A stretch of DNA of 64,000 bases from the NCBI RefSeq assembly GCF_000145235.1, contig NC_014391.1:6868501-6932500 (forward strand), read 5' to 3'. The translations under genes were made by a program, and so were the position numbers. A model generated the notes under the pieces. The model searched no databases. It was not told the DNA's origin and was given only the letters and a program-made list of their open reading frames with translations. Positions 7,984 through 16,513 of this stretch are shown in pieces. Each line of letters starts with the position of its first letter. The first letter of the stretch is position 1. Source of the DNA: Micromonospora aurantiaca ATCC 27029. GTDB lineage: Bacteria > Actinomycetota > Actinomycetes > Mycobacteriales > Micromonosporaceae.

Positions 7984-8871
7984 ATGACCAGCACCATGCG
8001 GGACGCGTTCGTCACCAGCACCGAGGAGGTGCTCGCCGATCCGCGGACGACAGTCGTGCTCGCCGACATCTCCGCTGCCGCGTTCGAGCCGGCCGCCGCC
8101 CGGTACCCGGACCGGGTGATCAACGTGGGCATCCGGGAACAGTTGATGATCGGGGTGGCCGGTGGGCTGGCGCTGACCGGGCAGCGGCCGGTCGTGCACA
8201 GCTACGCCCCGTTCCTGGTCGAGCGGGCGTACGAGCAGATCAAGCTGGACCTCGACCACCAGGACGTCGGCGCGGTGCTCGTCGGCATCGGCGGCTCGTA
8301 CGACCGGGCGGCGGCGGGACGCACCCACCTCGGGCCGGCGGACGTGGCACTGCTGGACACGCTGGACGGCTGGACAGTGCACGTGCCGGGGCACCCGGAC
8401 GAGGTCCGGCCGCTGCTGCGCGACGTGGTGTGCGGGCAGGACTCGGCGTACCTGCGGTTGTCCGTCCGGACCAACGCGCAGGCGTACCCGCAGGCGGGTG
8501 ACCTGCACGTGGTGCGCGACGCCGGGCCGGGCGCTCCGCTGCTCGTCGCGGTCGGTCCGGTGCTGGACGCGGCGGTGGCGGCGACGGCCGGCCGGCCGGT
8601 CACTGTGGCCTACACCCACCGGCCGCGACCGTTCGACACGGCCGGGCTGCGGGCGCTCGCCGGGACCGAGGTGATCCTGGTCGAGCCGTACCTGGCGGGC
8701 ACGTCGGCGTGGGTGGTGTCGGAGGCGCTGGCCGACCGGCCGCACCGGCTGCTCGCGCTCGGGGTGGGCCGCAAGGACCTGCGCCGCTACGGCAGCGCCG
8801 AGGACCACGAACGCTGGCACGGCCTGGACGCCGCGGGGCTGCGCCGCTCGGTCGACGCGTTCCTCACCTGA
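7984..8871 (+). CDS. Transketolase, C-terminal (pyrimidine-binding) subunit
   Basis: A 295-residue partner of the preceding subunit. It carries the pyrimidine-binding domain of transketolases: RVINVGIREQLMIGVAGGLAL (the conserved catalytic-type Glu in IREQ), SYAPFLVERAYEQIKLD, and a C-terminal Rossmann-like domain (VILVEPYLAGTSAWVVSEAL). The ATG lies two bases after the stop of the N-terminal subunit, so the two are translationally coupled. A GC-rich hairpin at 8887-8930 ends the operon. The substrate pair cannot be deduced from sequence alone. Confidence 0.88.
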   Translation: MTSTMRDAFVTSTEEVLADPRTTVVLADISAAAFEPAAARYPDRVINVGIREQLMIGVAGGLALTGQRPVVHSYAPFLVERAYEQIKLDLDHQDVGAVLVGIGGSYDRAAAGRTHLGPADVALLDTLDGWTVHVPGHPDEVRPLLRDVVCGQDSAYLRLSVRTNAQAYPQAGDLHVVRDAGPGAPLLVAVGPVLDAAVAATAGRPVTVAYTHRPRPFDTAGLRALAGTEVILVEPYLAGTSAWVVSEALADRPHRLLALGVGRKDLRRYGSAEDHERWHGLDAAGLRRSVDAFLT

Positions 8872-8886
8872 GCGGGCCGGACACGG

Positions 8887-8930
8887 CGGAACCCCGCGAC
8901 CTCGGTTCGTGCCGGGGTCGCGGGGTTCCG
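8887..8930. terminator. Hairpin terminator between convergent genes
   Basis: A 15-base perfect inverted repeat (cggaaccccgcgacc ... ggtcgcggggttccg) with a 14-base loop separates the transketolase pair from the convergent GT2 gene. There is no T tract, which is usual for terminators in high-GC actinobacteria. Confidence 0.8.
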
Positions 8931-8941
8931 TCGATTCAGGC

Positions 8942-9652
8942 TCAGTGCGCGGTGGCGGGACCGGCCGGGCGGCGGCGGGCGCGCTCGCGGGCCAGGATCC
9001 AGATCGCCTCGACGCCGTCCTTCCAGGTGATCTTCTTGCCCTCCTCGCGGCCCCGGGCGCGGTAGCTGATCGGCACCTCGTACGGGCGGATGCGGCGGCG
9101 CAGCAGCTTGCCGGTGACCTCCGCCTCCATGCCGAAGCCCCGGGAGCGGACCTGGAGCGAGCGGTACAGCTCCAGCGGCATCAGCTTGAAGCAGGTCTCC
9201 AGGTCGCCGATGTAGGAGTTGTAGAGCACGTTCGCGGCGAGCGTGACGCCCTTGTTGCCCATCACGTACCAGAAGCTGTACGAGCTGTGGCTCCCGAAGG
9301 TCCGATTGCCGTAGACGACAGTCGCCCGGCCGTCGAGCACCGGCTCCAGCAGGCGCGGGATGTCCTGCGGGTCGTACTCCAGGTCGGCGTCGAGGATGAC
9401 CATGTACTCGCCCTCGGCACTGTCGACAGCCGTCTTGATGGCCGCGCCCTTACCGGCGTTGCGCTGGTGGGTGATCACCCGCAGTCGGGCGTCGTCCACG
9501 CGGCCGAGGATCTCACCGGTGCCGTCCCGGCTGCCGTCGTCCACGACGACGAGCTCGATCTCGCAGGGGTAGTCGACTGCCAATGCCTGCTTGAGGGCAT
9601 CCGCGATACGTTCTTCCTCGTTGTAGACCGGCATGAGGATCGAGAGCTTCAC
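8942..9652 (-). CDS. Glycosyltransferase family 2, polyprenyl-phosphate sugar synthase-like
   Basis: A 236-residue GT-A protein. The N-terminus MKLSILMPVYNEEERI, the nucleotide-binding DDGSRDGT (residues 38-45) and the DAD metal-binding motif (residues 88-90, followed by LEYDPQD) place it in GT2, close to dolichyl-phosphate mannose synthase-like and undecaprenyl-phosphate sugar transferases. The C-terminal SYRARGREEGKKITWKDG is also typical of that group. No C-terminal membrane segments are present. It may supply a lipid-linked sugar to a GT-C enzyme such as the product of 971-2749, which is an inference. Confidence 0.85.
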   Translation of the reverse strand: MKLSILMPVYNEEERIADALKQALAVDYPCEIELVVVDDGSRDGTGEILGRVDDARLRVITHQRNAGKGAAIKTAVDSAEGEYMVILDADLEYDPQDIPRLLEPVLDGRATVVYGNRTFGSHSSYSFWYVMGNKGVTLAANVLYNSYIGDLETCFKLMPLELYRSLQVRSRGFGMEAEVTGKLLRRRIRPYEVPISYRARGREEGKKITWKDGVEAIWILARERARRRPAGPATAH

Positions 9653-9731
9653 GGAATCTCCACGGAGGCGATGGCAGGTCGGGGCATAGCGTAGCCTGGC
9701 ACATTGCTCAGGTCACGACAGCCCAGGCACC

Positions 9732-10319
9732 CTATTCCTGGCGAAGTGGCACCACCACGAGCCGGGCCACGCTCTTGTCGCCGTCCTTCGCGCCGGCCAC
9801 CCCGACCGTCGTACCGATCTTGATGTCGGTCGATCGGATCGTGGTCCGCCGCTCGACCACCCGCAGTTTCTCGCCGAACGTCCACGTCGCGGTGAAGCCG
9901 TCGGTGGACTTCACGGTCATCGACCTGCCGTCGATCGCGGTCACCTCGCCGCGCTGGACCGCGACGGTCTTCGTACCGCCGTCCCTGGTCCGCACCACCG
10001 CCTCGCCGTGCAGCGTGTTGCGCCGCAGCAGCACCCGGGCGCGGTGCCGCTTGTGCCCGTCCTTCGCCCGCTCGCCCTTGCCGTCCGGCCCGGCCTGCGG
10101 CGTGCCGGAGGGTGCCGGGGCGGCGACCGGATCCACGTCCAGTTCGTCGGCGTCGACGCCGAGCGCGGCGAGCGCCTGGCCGTCCACGCCCAGGGCGGCG
10201 CTCACCTCGACCGCGTCGTCCGGCGCCGCGCCGGGGCGGCTCACGCCGCACCCGGCGAGCCCGAGCGCCGCGGCGGCGAGCAGTGCGGTGGCGCCGGTGA
10301 CGATTCGCTGACGTCTCAT
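9732..10319 (-). CDS. Putative lipoprotein with DUF5666-like repeat domain
   Basis: A 195-residue exported protein with a twin-Arg-containing n-region, a hydrophobic stretch and a lipobox LAGC (Cys24), so it is probably anchored to the outer face of the membrane. After a Pro/Ala/Gly-rich linker the C-terminal half has small beta-type segments (GEVTAIDGRSMTVKSTDG, TDIKIGTTVGVAG) resembling DUF5666 OB-like repeats. No enzymatic motif is visible. It is encoded directly downstream of a two-component system and may be its target or accessory. Start at ATG 10319. Confidence 0.65.
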   Translation of the reverse strand: MRRQRIVTGATALLAAAALGLAGCGVSRPGAAPDDAVEVSAALGVDGQALAALGVDADELDVDPVAAPAPSGTPQAGPDGKGERAKDGHKRHRARVLLRRNTLHGEAVVRTRDGGTKTVAVQRGEVTAIDGRSMTVKSTDGFTATWTFGEKLRVVERRTTIRSTDIKIGTTVGVAGAKDGDKSVARLVVVPLRQE

Positions 10320-10377
10320 CTGTGGTCCTCTCCTCGCGGTGACGACCCGAGCGTTCCGCACCGACGCGAGGGGACGG

Positions 10378-11826
10378 TCAAGCCGATGTTCGAGCCGCGT
10401 AAGGATCCGCCGGCACCCGGACGGTGAAGGCGGCTCCGCCCTCCAGGGCGTGCCCCGCGGCGATGTCCCCGCCGAGCCGGCGGACCAGCCCGGCGGCGAG
10501 CGCCAGGCCCAGCCCGCTGCCCACCTTGCGCACCCCCCGGTACCGCTCGTGCAGCGCGCCCCGCTCGAACGCCACCCGCAGGTCGTCGTCGGTGAAGCCG
10601 GGTCCGCCGTCGCGGACCTCCAGCACCCCGCCGCCCGCCGGACCGTCCGTGCGGACCGCGAGCACGACCGGCGCCCCCGGAGGCACGACCCGCAGCGCGT
10701 TCTCCAGCAGCCCGTCCACCACCTGCCGGATCCGGCCCGGATCGGTGTACGCCGGCACCGGCACACCCGGCGTCTCCAGCTGGAACGGCACCCCGAGCGC
10801 CGCGCACCGGCCGGACCATGCGCGCTCCGCGTCGGCGGCGAGCCCGGCCAGGTCGACCGGCACCGGTTCCAGGGGGAAGTCGACCGCCTCCAACCGGGCC
10901 AGCGCCAGCAGGTCGCGGACCAGCCGGTCCAGGTGTTCGGCCTCGGCGAGCACGGTCCGGCCGGTCGCCGGCACGGCGTCGGCCTCGATCACGCCGTCGG
11001 CCAGCGCCTCGGCATAGCCGCGGATGGCGGTCAGCGGGGTCCGCAACTCGTGCGAGACGGAGAGCAGGAACTCGCGCTGCCGCCCCTCGCTCGTGGCGAG
11101 CGCGGCGGCCAGGCCGTTGAGCGCGTGCGCCAGGTCAGCCACCTCATCGGGCGGCTCGACCGGCACCCGGACCGCCCGGTCCCCGGCGCGCAGCCGGGCG
11201 GCGGCGGTGGCGGCGGTACGGATCGGCCGGGCCAGCCGGCGGGCGAGCAGCAGTCCGGCGGCCGCCCCGGCGGCGAGTCCGGCGAGCAGCGGCAGCCAGA
11301 GTCCGCGCAACACCTGCCGCCAGGGCGCGGCGCTCCGGGCCCGGGTCAGCACCACCCCGTCCCCGCCGGGCAGCGACCGCGCCTCGACCAGCCGGCGTTG
11401 CCCCTCGACGAGCCGGCGGCCGGAGACGTTCTCGCCGCCGGCCACCCGCGTCACCAGCGGCCGGGGCAGGCCCGGCCGGTCGGCCCGGCCGTCCCGGATC
11501 ACGTACACGTCGATCTGCTGCTGGCGCAGTTGCCGGATGAGCCGGTCCCCGGCGCCGTCGCGCTGGCGTACCGGCCGCGCCCGGAGCACGTCGGCGGCGA
11601 GCCGGGCCTGGGCGGCGAGCGCCTCCTGGTCCCTGCGTTCCGCGCCGCGTACCGCGAGGGGCACCGCGACTAGCGCGGTGACGAGCACCGACACCAGCGC
11701 CACCGCGCAGGTGGCGAGCACGGCGCGCGCGGTGAGCGTCCGCCCGGGGCGGCGGCCGCTGCGGGGCGGACCGGTGGGCGGCATCGCCACGGTGGGCGGC
11801 ATCGGCACTGTGGGCTGCTCAGGCAT
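10378..11826 (-). CDS. Sensor histidine kinase (OmpR/EnvZ type)
   Basis: A 482-residue membrane kinase. There are two transmembrane segments (about 33-60 and 166-190) with an extracellular sensor region between them, then a HAMP domain (RRLARPIRTAATAAARL), the phospho-accepting H box VSHELRTPLTAIRG (His259) and an ATPase domain with an N box (DGLLENALR), a G1 box (VRDGGPGF) and a G2 box (GSGLGLALA). It overlaps the response regulator gene upstream by 8 bases. The stimulus is unknown; the lipoprotein gene immediately downstream suggests an envelope signal. Confidence 0.9.
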   Translation of the reverse strand: MPEQPTVPMPPTVAMPPTGPPRSGRRPGRTLTARAVLATCAVALVSVLVTALVAVPLAVRGAERRDQEALAAQARLAADVLRARPVRQRDGAGDRLIRQLRQQQIDVYVIRDGRADRPGLPRPLVTRVAGGENVSGRRLVEGQRRLVEARSLPGGDGVVLTRARSAAPWRQVLRGLWLPLLAGLAAGAAAGLLLARRLARPIRTAATAAARLRAGDRAVRVPVEPPDEVADLAHALNGLAAALATSEGRQREFLLSVSHELRTPLTAIRGYAEALADGVIEADAVPATGRTVLAEAEHLDRLVRDLLALARLEAVDFPLEPVPVDLAGLAADAERAWSGRCAALGVPFQLETPGVPVPAYTDPGRIRQVVDGLLENALRVVPPGAPVVLAVRTDGPAGGGVLEVRDGGPGFTDDDLRVAFERGALHERYRGVRKVGSGLGLALAAGLVRRLGGDIAAGHALEGGAAFTVRVPADPYAARTSA

Positions 11827-12502
11827 CGGCGGCGTACCCGACGCCCCGATGGGTGCGGATCACGCTGTCCGGGCCGAGTTTGGCCCGCACCTGCGCCACG
11901 TGCACGTCGACGGTCCGGGTGCCGGCGTGCGCCGCGTACCCCCACACGCCCGCCAGCAGCTCCTCCCGTGTGAACACCCGGCCGGGCCGCGCCATCAGGT
12001 GCGCGAGCAGGTCGAACTCGGTGGAGGTGAGCTGCACCGGCGTACCGCCGGCCGTCACGGTCCGCCGGGCCGGGTCGAGTGTGACGGCGCCGAGCGTGCG
12101 GGGCTGCTCGGCGGGCACGCCGGCGGTGCGGCGCAGCACCGCCCGCAGCCGGGCGAGCAGTTCGCGCGGGCTGAACGGCTTGGTGACGTAGTCGTCAGCG
12201 CCCAGTTCCAGCCCGACGACGCGGTCCACCTCGTCGTCGCGGGCGGTGAGGAAGATGACAGGCGTCCAGTCACCCGCCGCGCGCAGGCGGCGGCAGATCT
12301 CGGTGCCGGCCAGGCCGGGCAGCGCGATGTCGAGCACGCAGGCCACCGGGCGCAGGCGCCGCGCGGCGGCCAGCCCGGCCTCGCCGTCACGTTCCAGGTG
12401 TACGCCGAACCCGTCCCGGGTCAGGTAGAGCCGGACCAGGTCGGCGATGGCCGGCTCGTCCTCCACCACGAGGACGAGCCCGGGCGGGGCGGCGGTGGTC
12501 AC
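11819..12502 (-). CDS. Response regulator, OmpR/PhoB family
   Basis: A 227-residue response regulator. The receiver domain has the acidic pair in VVEDEP (residues 12-17), the phospho-acceptor Asp58 in CVLDIALPG, and the conserved Lys in DDYVTKPFSPREL. The winged-helix DNA-binding domain covers the C-terminal third (LTSTEFDLLAHLM, RTVDVHVAQVRAKLG). It is the first gene of an operon with the histidine kinase at 10378-11826, with an 8-base overlap for translational coupling. Confidence 0.93.
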   Translation of the reverse strand: MTTAAPPGLVLVVEDEPAIADLVRLYLTRDGFGVHLERDGEAGLAAARRLRPVACVLDIALPGLAGTEICRRLRAAGDWTPVIFLTARDDEVDRVVGLELGADDYVTKPFSPRELLARLRAVLRRTAGVPAEQPRTLGAVTLDPARRTVTAGGTPVQLTSTEFDLLAHLMARPGRVFTREELLAGVWGYAAHAGTRTVDVHVAQVRAKLGPDSVIRTHRGVGYAADA

Positions 12503-12570
12503 CGGCTCATGATGACCGACCCGCGACCGCCCGGCCGGTCAGGGAATGTTCGGATCAGGTAAGGAGGACG

Positions 12571-13083
12571 TCAGCGGGCCGGGGCGGGCCGCAGCACCGT
12601 CGGCCGGGCGCCCGCCGGCGACTCGCCGATGGTCGCCACCACCCGCTCGGCGGGCGTACGCAGGCGGGTCCGGAAGGCGTGGTTGAGCAGCGCGTCGAGC
12701 TGCCACACCTGCTTCGGGTGGTGGGTACGCAGGACGAAACGCTCGCGTACCCCGTCGATCGCGGTGGCCGCCAGCTCCACGCTGTGCGCGCGGGCGTCGG
12801 GGCTCCACGTCACGTTGCTCAGCTCGCGCAGTTCGGTGTTGAGGTGCAGGCGCAGCCGGTGCAGCACCCGGGTCTGCCGGGTGACCACCAGCCGCCGGTG
12901 GGTGAGGAGCATCAGGTAGTCGCCGCCCACCGGGTCATCCGGGCGGCTGCACCGGGTGACCAGGATGGTCGCGTCGCCGGAGCCGACGCATCGGCGGAAC
13001 ACCGGCATGTGCCGGGTGACGGTCTGGGTCGCCAGGCCGGTCTCGGCGGCGGCCGGAAGGAACGTTCGCGAGAACACGTCCAT
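12571..13083 (-). CDS. Hypothetical protein
   Basis: A protein of about 170 residues that I do not recognise. It has no signal peptide or membrane segment. The middle contains alternating beta-like segments rich in Arg and Leu (YLMLLTHRRLVVTRQT, FVLRTHHPKQVWQLDALL), a pattern that loosely resembles a PH-like fold. The ATG at 13083 is preferred over an upstream start at 13176 because the extra 31 codons lack coding character. It lies upstream of the two-component operon on the same strand, 68 bases from the response regulator, so co-transcription is possible. Confidence 0.55.
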   Translation of the reverse strand: MDVFSRTFLPAAAETGLATQTVTRHMPVFRRCVGSGDATILVTRCSRPDDPVGGDYLMLLTHRRLVVTRQTRVLHRLRLHLNTELRELSNVTWSPDARAHSVELAATAIDGVRERFVLRTHHPKQVWQLDALLNHAFRTRLRTPAERVVATIGESPAGARPTVLRPAPAR

Positions 13084-13191
13084 GCCCGGTCCAACGAGCC
13101 GATGACCAGGGGTGATATGGGTCACGCCCGATTTCTGGAACTTCCACACGTGCAAGTCGCACCAGCGGTGCGACACCGGCGGCCGGTCGGA

Positions 13192-14364
13192 TCAGAGCAG
13201 CTCGACGATCGTGGCGTTGGCCATGCCGCCGCCCTCGCACATGGTCTGGAGGCCGTAGCGGATGCCGTTGTCCCGCATGTGCTGGAGCATCGTGGTCATG
13301 ATCCGCGCGCCGGAGCCGCCGAGCGGGTGACCGAGCGCGATCGCCCCGCCCCGGGGGTTGAGCCGCTCCGGGTCCGCCTCGGTCTCGGCCAGCCACGCCA
13401 GCGGCACCGGGGCGAACGCCTCGTTCACCTCGTACACCCCGATCTCCTCGATGCCCAGCCCCGCGCGGCGCAGCGCCTTCGCGGTGGCCGGGATCGGCGC
13501 GGTGAGCATGGTGACCGGGTCGTCGGCGGCGACCACGGCGGTGTGCACCCGGGCCAGCGGGCGCAGGCCGTGCCGGCTGGCCCACTCGGCGGTGGTGACC
13601 GCGAGCGCGGCGGCGCCGTCGGAGATCTGCGACGCGGACCCGGCGGTGACCACGCCGTCGGCGCGGAACGGGGTAGCCAGCTCGCCCAGCTTCGCCAGCG
13701 AGGTGTCGCGGCGGATGCCCTCGTCGGCGGAGAACTTGCCGCCGTCGGCGAGCGCCACCGGCGCCAGCTCGGCCTCGAACGCGCCCGCGTCCTGCGCGGC
13801 GGCGGCCTTCTCGTGGCTGGCGAGCGCGAACTCGTCGAGCTGGGTACGCGAGAAGCGCCACCGCTGCGCGATCAGCTCGGCCCCGACGCCCTGGTTGAAC
13901 GGCAACGGGGAGTCCTCCGCGACGCCCTCGACGCCGCGGTAGCGCTCCAGGATCGCCGCGCTGAACGGCATGCCACCGGCGACGCTGGAACCCATCGGCA
14001 CCCGGGTCATCGACTCGACGCCACCGGCCACGACCAGGTCGGCCTGGCCGGAGAGGACCGTCGCGGCGGCGAAGTGCAGCGCCTGCTGGCTGGAGCCGCA
14101 CTGGCGGTCGAGCGTGGTGCCCGGTACCGACTCCGGCCAGCCGGCGGCGAGCACGGCGTTGCGGGCCACGTTCCAGGACTGCTCGCCGACCTGCGACACA
14201 CAGCCCCACACGACGTCGTCGACCTGGCCCGGGTCGATGCCGGTGCGCTCGGCGAGCGCGCGCAGCACGTGCGCCGAGAGGTCGACCGGGTGCACTCCGG
14301 CGAGGCTGCCCTTGCGCCGCCCGACCGGGGTCCGTACCGCGCCGACGATGACCGCGTCACTCAT
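13192..14364 (-). CDS. Acetyl-CoA C-acyltransferase (thiolase)
   Basis: A 390-residue thiolase. The nucleophilic cysteine lies in DRQCGSSQQALHFA (about Cys89). The C-terminal active-site regions are NEAFAPVPLAW, GGAIALGHPLGGSGARI (His) and CEGGGMANATIVELL (second Cys). It degrades 3-ketoacyl-CoA to acetyl-CoA and a shortened acyl-CoA, or condenses acetyl-CoA in reverse. The loop sequence resembles the steroid/fatty-acid group used by actinobacteria for beta-oxidation. No other beta-oxidation gene is adjacent, so it probably acts with enzymes encoded elsewhere. Confidence 0.92.
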   Translation of the reverse strand: MSDAVIVGAVRTPVGRRKGSLAGVHPVDLSAHVLRALAERTGIDPGQVDDVVWGCVSQVGEQSWNVARNAVLAAGWPESVPGTTLDRQCGSSQQALHFAAATVLSGQADLVVAGGVESMTRVPMGSSVAGGMPFSAAILERYRGVEGVAEDSPLPFNQGVGAELIAQRWRFSRTQLDEFALASHEKAAAAQDAGAFEAELAPVALADGGKFSADEGIRRDTSLAKLGELATPFRADGVVTAGSASQISDGAAALAVTTAEWASRHGLRPLARVHTAVVAADDPVTMLTAPIPATAKALRRAGLGIEEIGVYEVNEAFAPVPLAWLAETEADPERLNPRGGAIALGHPLGGSGARIMTTMLQHMRDNGIRYGLQTMCEGGGMANATIVELL

Positions 14365-14463
14365 GTCTACTCCCCGGTAACCTCGCTTGCCCCGATCCTA
14401 CGTGCTGATCCGACCGGTCGTCCTCCCCCGGCGTCCGGCAGGTGCGGCTGGCATGCTGGGCGG

Positions 14464-14895
14464 ATGGATCCACAGTCGCCGCCGATCAGGCAGTGGCGGG
14501 TGCCGCGCGAGGTGCCGGTGCTCAAGGCGGTGGGCGCGCTCGCGCTCGTCGCCCTGGGGCTGGTGTTCGCCGGCGGTGACCCGGTCCGTCCGGCGCTCGC
14601 CGGACTGGCCGCCGCCGGTCTGCTCGCCTGGGCGCTGCGCGACGTGGTCGCGCCGGTCCGCCTCGCCGTCGACCCGGACGGGCTCACCGTGCTGCGGGGA
14701 TTCGCCGGGCGGCGCCGGCTGCCGTGGGACGCCGTGGAGGCGATCCGCCTGGACCGGCGCAGCCGGCGCGGGATCACCGCCGAGACGCTGGAGATCGACG
14801 CCGGGGAGTCGCTGCACCTGTTCGGCCGCCGTGACCTGGACGCCCCGCTGGACGAGGTGGCCGCGGCACTGGACGAGGTCCGCCCCGCGCGCTGA
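14464..14895 (+). CDS. PH domain-containing membrane protein
   Basis: A 143-residue protein. Two hydrophobic segments (about residues 19-36 and 40-58) are followed by a small bacterial PH-like domain: LAVDPDGLTVLRGFAGRRRLPWDAVEAIRLD, then ETLEIDAGESLHLFGRRDLDAPL. This is the layout of the short actinobacterial PH-domain proteins attached to the inner face of the membrane; their function is not known. ATG 14464 is the first start after the divergent thiolase promoter region. It converges with the rhomboid gene, with a 3-base gap. Confidence 0.75.
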   Translation: MDPQSPPIRQWRVPREVPVLKAVGALALVALGLVFAGGDPVRPALAGLAAAGLLAWALRDVVAPVRLAVDPDGLTVLRGFAGRRRLPWDAVEAIRLDRRSRRGITAETLEIDAGESLHLFGRRDLDAPLDEVAAALDEVRPAR

Positions 14896-14898
14896 GGC

Positions 14899-15840
14899 TC
14901 AGCCGAGCAGCGCGGCGGACCGGACGAGCGTCAGGCCGATCAGCGCGACCAGCACGATCACGCAGCCCGCGACCTGGAACAGGGTGCGCCGCGACCGTGG
15001 GGCGTACGCCAGGACCAGCGCCACCAGCGCGCCGGCCACCAGACCGCCGAGGTGCCCGGCCACCGAGATGCTCGGCACGGTGAACGTGAAGATCAGGTTG
15101 ATCACCAGGATCGGCACGATCGCCGAGGTGTCCCGGCCGAGCCGCCGCATGATCACGAAGACGGCGGCGAACAGGCCGAACACGGCGGTCGAGGCGCCGG
15201 CCGTGAACCGGTTCGGCTCGGTGAAGACGTACGCGGCGACGTTGCCGCCCAGCCCGGCGAGCAGGTAGAGCGCCAGGAAGCGCAGCGGCCCGAGCACCGC
15301 CTCCAGCGTCCGGCCGAGCACCCAGAGCGCCCACATGTTCAGCAGCAGGTGCAGCACGCCGTAGTGCAGGAACATGGCGGTGACCAGGCGGTACCACTCG
15401 CCGTCGGCCACCCCGCCGACGTGCCCGTCGGGGAAGCGCGCCAGGCCGAGCACCGCCCCCCACTCGGTGAGTGGCGTCCCGTTGCCCATCAGGCCGCCCA
15501 GGCCACCGCCGGCCACGGCGGTACCGCTGCGGGCCGAGAGGATGGACAGCAGCATCATCACCACGTTCAGCGCGATCAGCGCCTTCGTGACGTTGCCCTG
15601 GCGGCCGGCGGCACCGCCACCGAAGGCGGTACGCGCCGGCCGCACGCTGCGGCGGCCCTCGGCGACGCACTCCGGGCACTGGTGGCCGACGGAGGCGTCC
15701 CGCATGCACTCGGTGCAGATCGGCCGGTCGCACCGGGTGCACCGGATGTAAGTCTCCCGGCCGGGGTGCCGGTAGCAGACCGGAGTGGTCGGCACCGGAC
15801 CCCCGGTGGCGTCGCCTGGCTGGCCGGAGCGCTCAGTCAT
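14899..15840 (-). CDS. Rhomboid family intramembrane serine protease with N-terminal zinc ribbon
   Basis: A 313-residue protein. The N-terminal 60 residues carry two Cys/His clusters (CYRHPGRETYIRC-xx-C and C-xx-C...HQCPEC), a B-box-like zinc finger. Six transmembrane segments follow. The catalytic serine lies in GASTAVFGLFAAV (about Ser217) and the catalytic histidine in HLGGLVAGALVAL (about His263), with the HLLLNMWALWVLG segment typical of rhomboids. The enzyme cleaves transmembrane helices within the membrane. Its target is unknown. It precedes the cyclophilin gene, which is on the same strand just upstream. Confidence 0.93.
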   Translation of the reverse strand: MTERSGQPGDATGGPVPTTPVCYRHPGRETYIRCTRCDRPICTECMRDASVGHQCPECVAEGRRSVRPARTAFGGGAAGRQGNVTKALIALNVVMMLLSILSARSGTAVAGGGLGGLMGNGTPLTEWGAVLGLARFPDGHVGGVADGEWYRLVTAMFLHYGVLHLLLNMWALWVLGRTLEAVLGPLRFLALYLLAGLGGNVAAYVFTEPNRFTAGASTAVFGLFAAVFVIMRRLGRDTSAIVPILVINLIFTFTVPSISVAGHLGGLVAGALVALVLAYAPRSRRTLFQVAGCVIVLVALIGLTLVRSAALLG

Positions 15841-15865
15841 GCGAGCAAAGGTACCCGCGTGCCGC

Positions 15866-16396
15866 TCAGGACTGCTTGTGCTCGATCTCGACGCGCTCGA
15901 TCACCACGTCCTGGATCGGCCGGTCGCTCGGGCCGGTCGGGGTGTTGGCGATCGAGTCGACCACCTTCGCGGACTGCTCGTCGGCCACCTGACCGAAGAT
16001 GGTGTGCCGGTTGTTCAGGTGTGGCGTGGGCGACACCGTGATGAAGAACTGCGAGCCGTTGGTGCCCGGCCCGGCGTTCGCCATCGCCAGCAGGTACGGC
16101 CGGTCGAAGCGCAGCTCGGGGTGGAACTCGTCGGCGAACTTGTAGCCCGGGCCACCGCGGCCGGTGCCGGTCGGGTCGCCCATCTGAATCATGAAACCGC
16201 TGATCACGCGGTGCGAGACGGTGCCGTCGTAGTACGGCCCGCTGCCCGGCTGACCGGTACGCGGGTCGATGTACTCCCGGGTGCCCTCGGCCAGCTCCAC
16301 GAAGTTGCGGACGGTCTTCGGTGCGTGGTTCGGGAAGAGCTCCAGCCGGATCGGGCCGGCGTTGGTGTGCAAGGTGGCGTAGACAGCCTCGGCCAC
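15866..16396 (-). CDS. Peptidyl-prolyl cis-trans isomerase, cyclophilin type
   Basis: A 176-residue cytosolic cyclophilin without a signal peptide. Conserved active-site parts are DGTVSHRVISGFMIQMGDPTGTGRGGPG (with the equivalent of the catalytic Arg), GTNGSQFFITVSPTPHLNNRHTIFGQV and the N-terminal PIRLELFPNHAPKTVRNFVELA. It speeds proline isomerisation in folding proteins. The ATG at 16396 gives the normal length. Encoded 25 bases upstream of the rhomboid gene on the same strand, an arrangement often seen in actinobacteria. Confidence 0.93.
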   Translation of the reverse strand: MAEAVYATLHTNAGPIRLELFPNHAPKTVRNFVELAEGTREYIDPRTGQPGSGPYYDGTVSHRVISGFMIQMGDPTGTGRGGPGYKFADEFHPELRFDRPYLLAMANAGPGTNGSQFFITVSPTPHLNNRHTIFGQVADEQSAKVVDSIANTPTGPSDRPIQDVVIERVEIEHKQS

Positions 16397-16513
16397 GGGT
16401 ACTCCTCACTCGTAGTTCAGTTCCTTGCGGATCCTCCCATGTGCCCGATCTGGCCATGCGGAGGCATTCGAAGGTGGAGGATGACGAAGGAACAACTCCC
16501 AGGAGGTGGGACC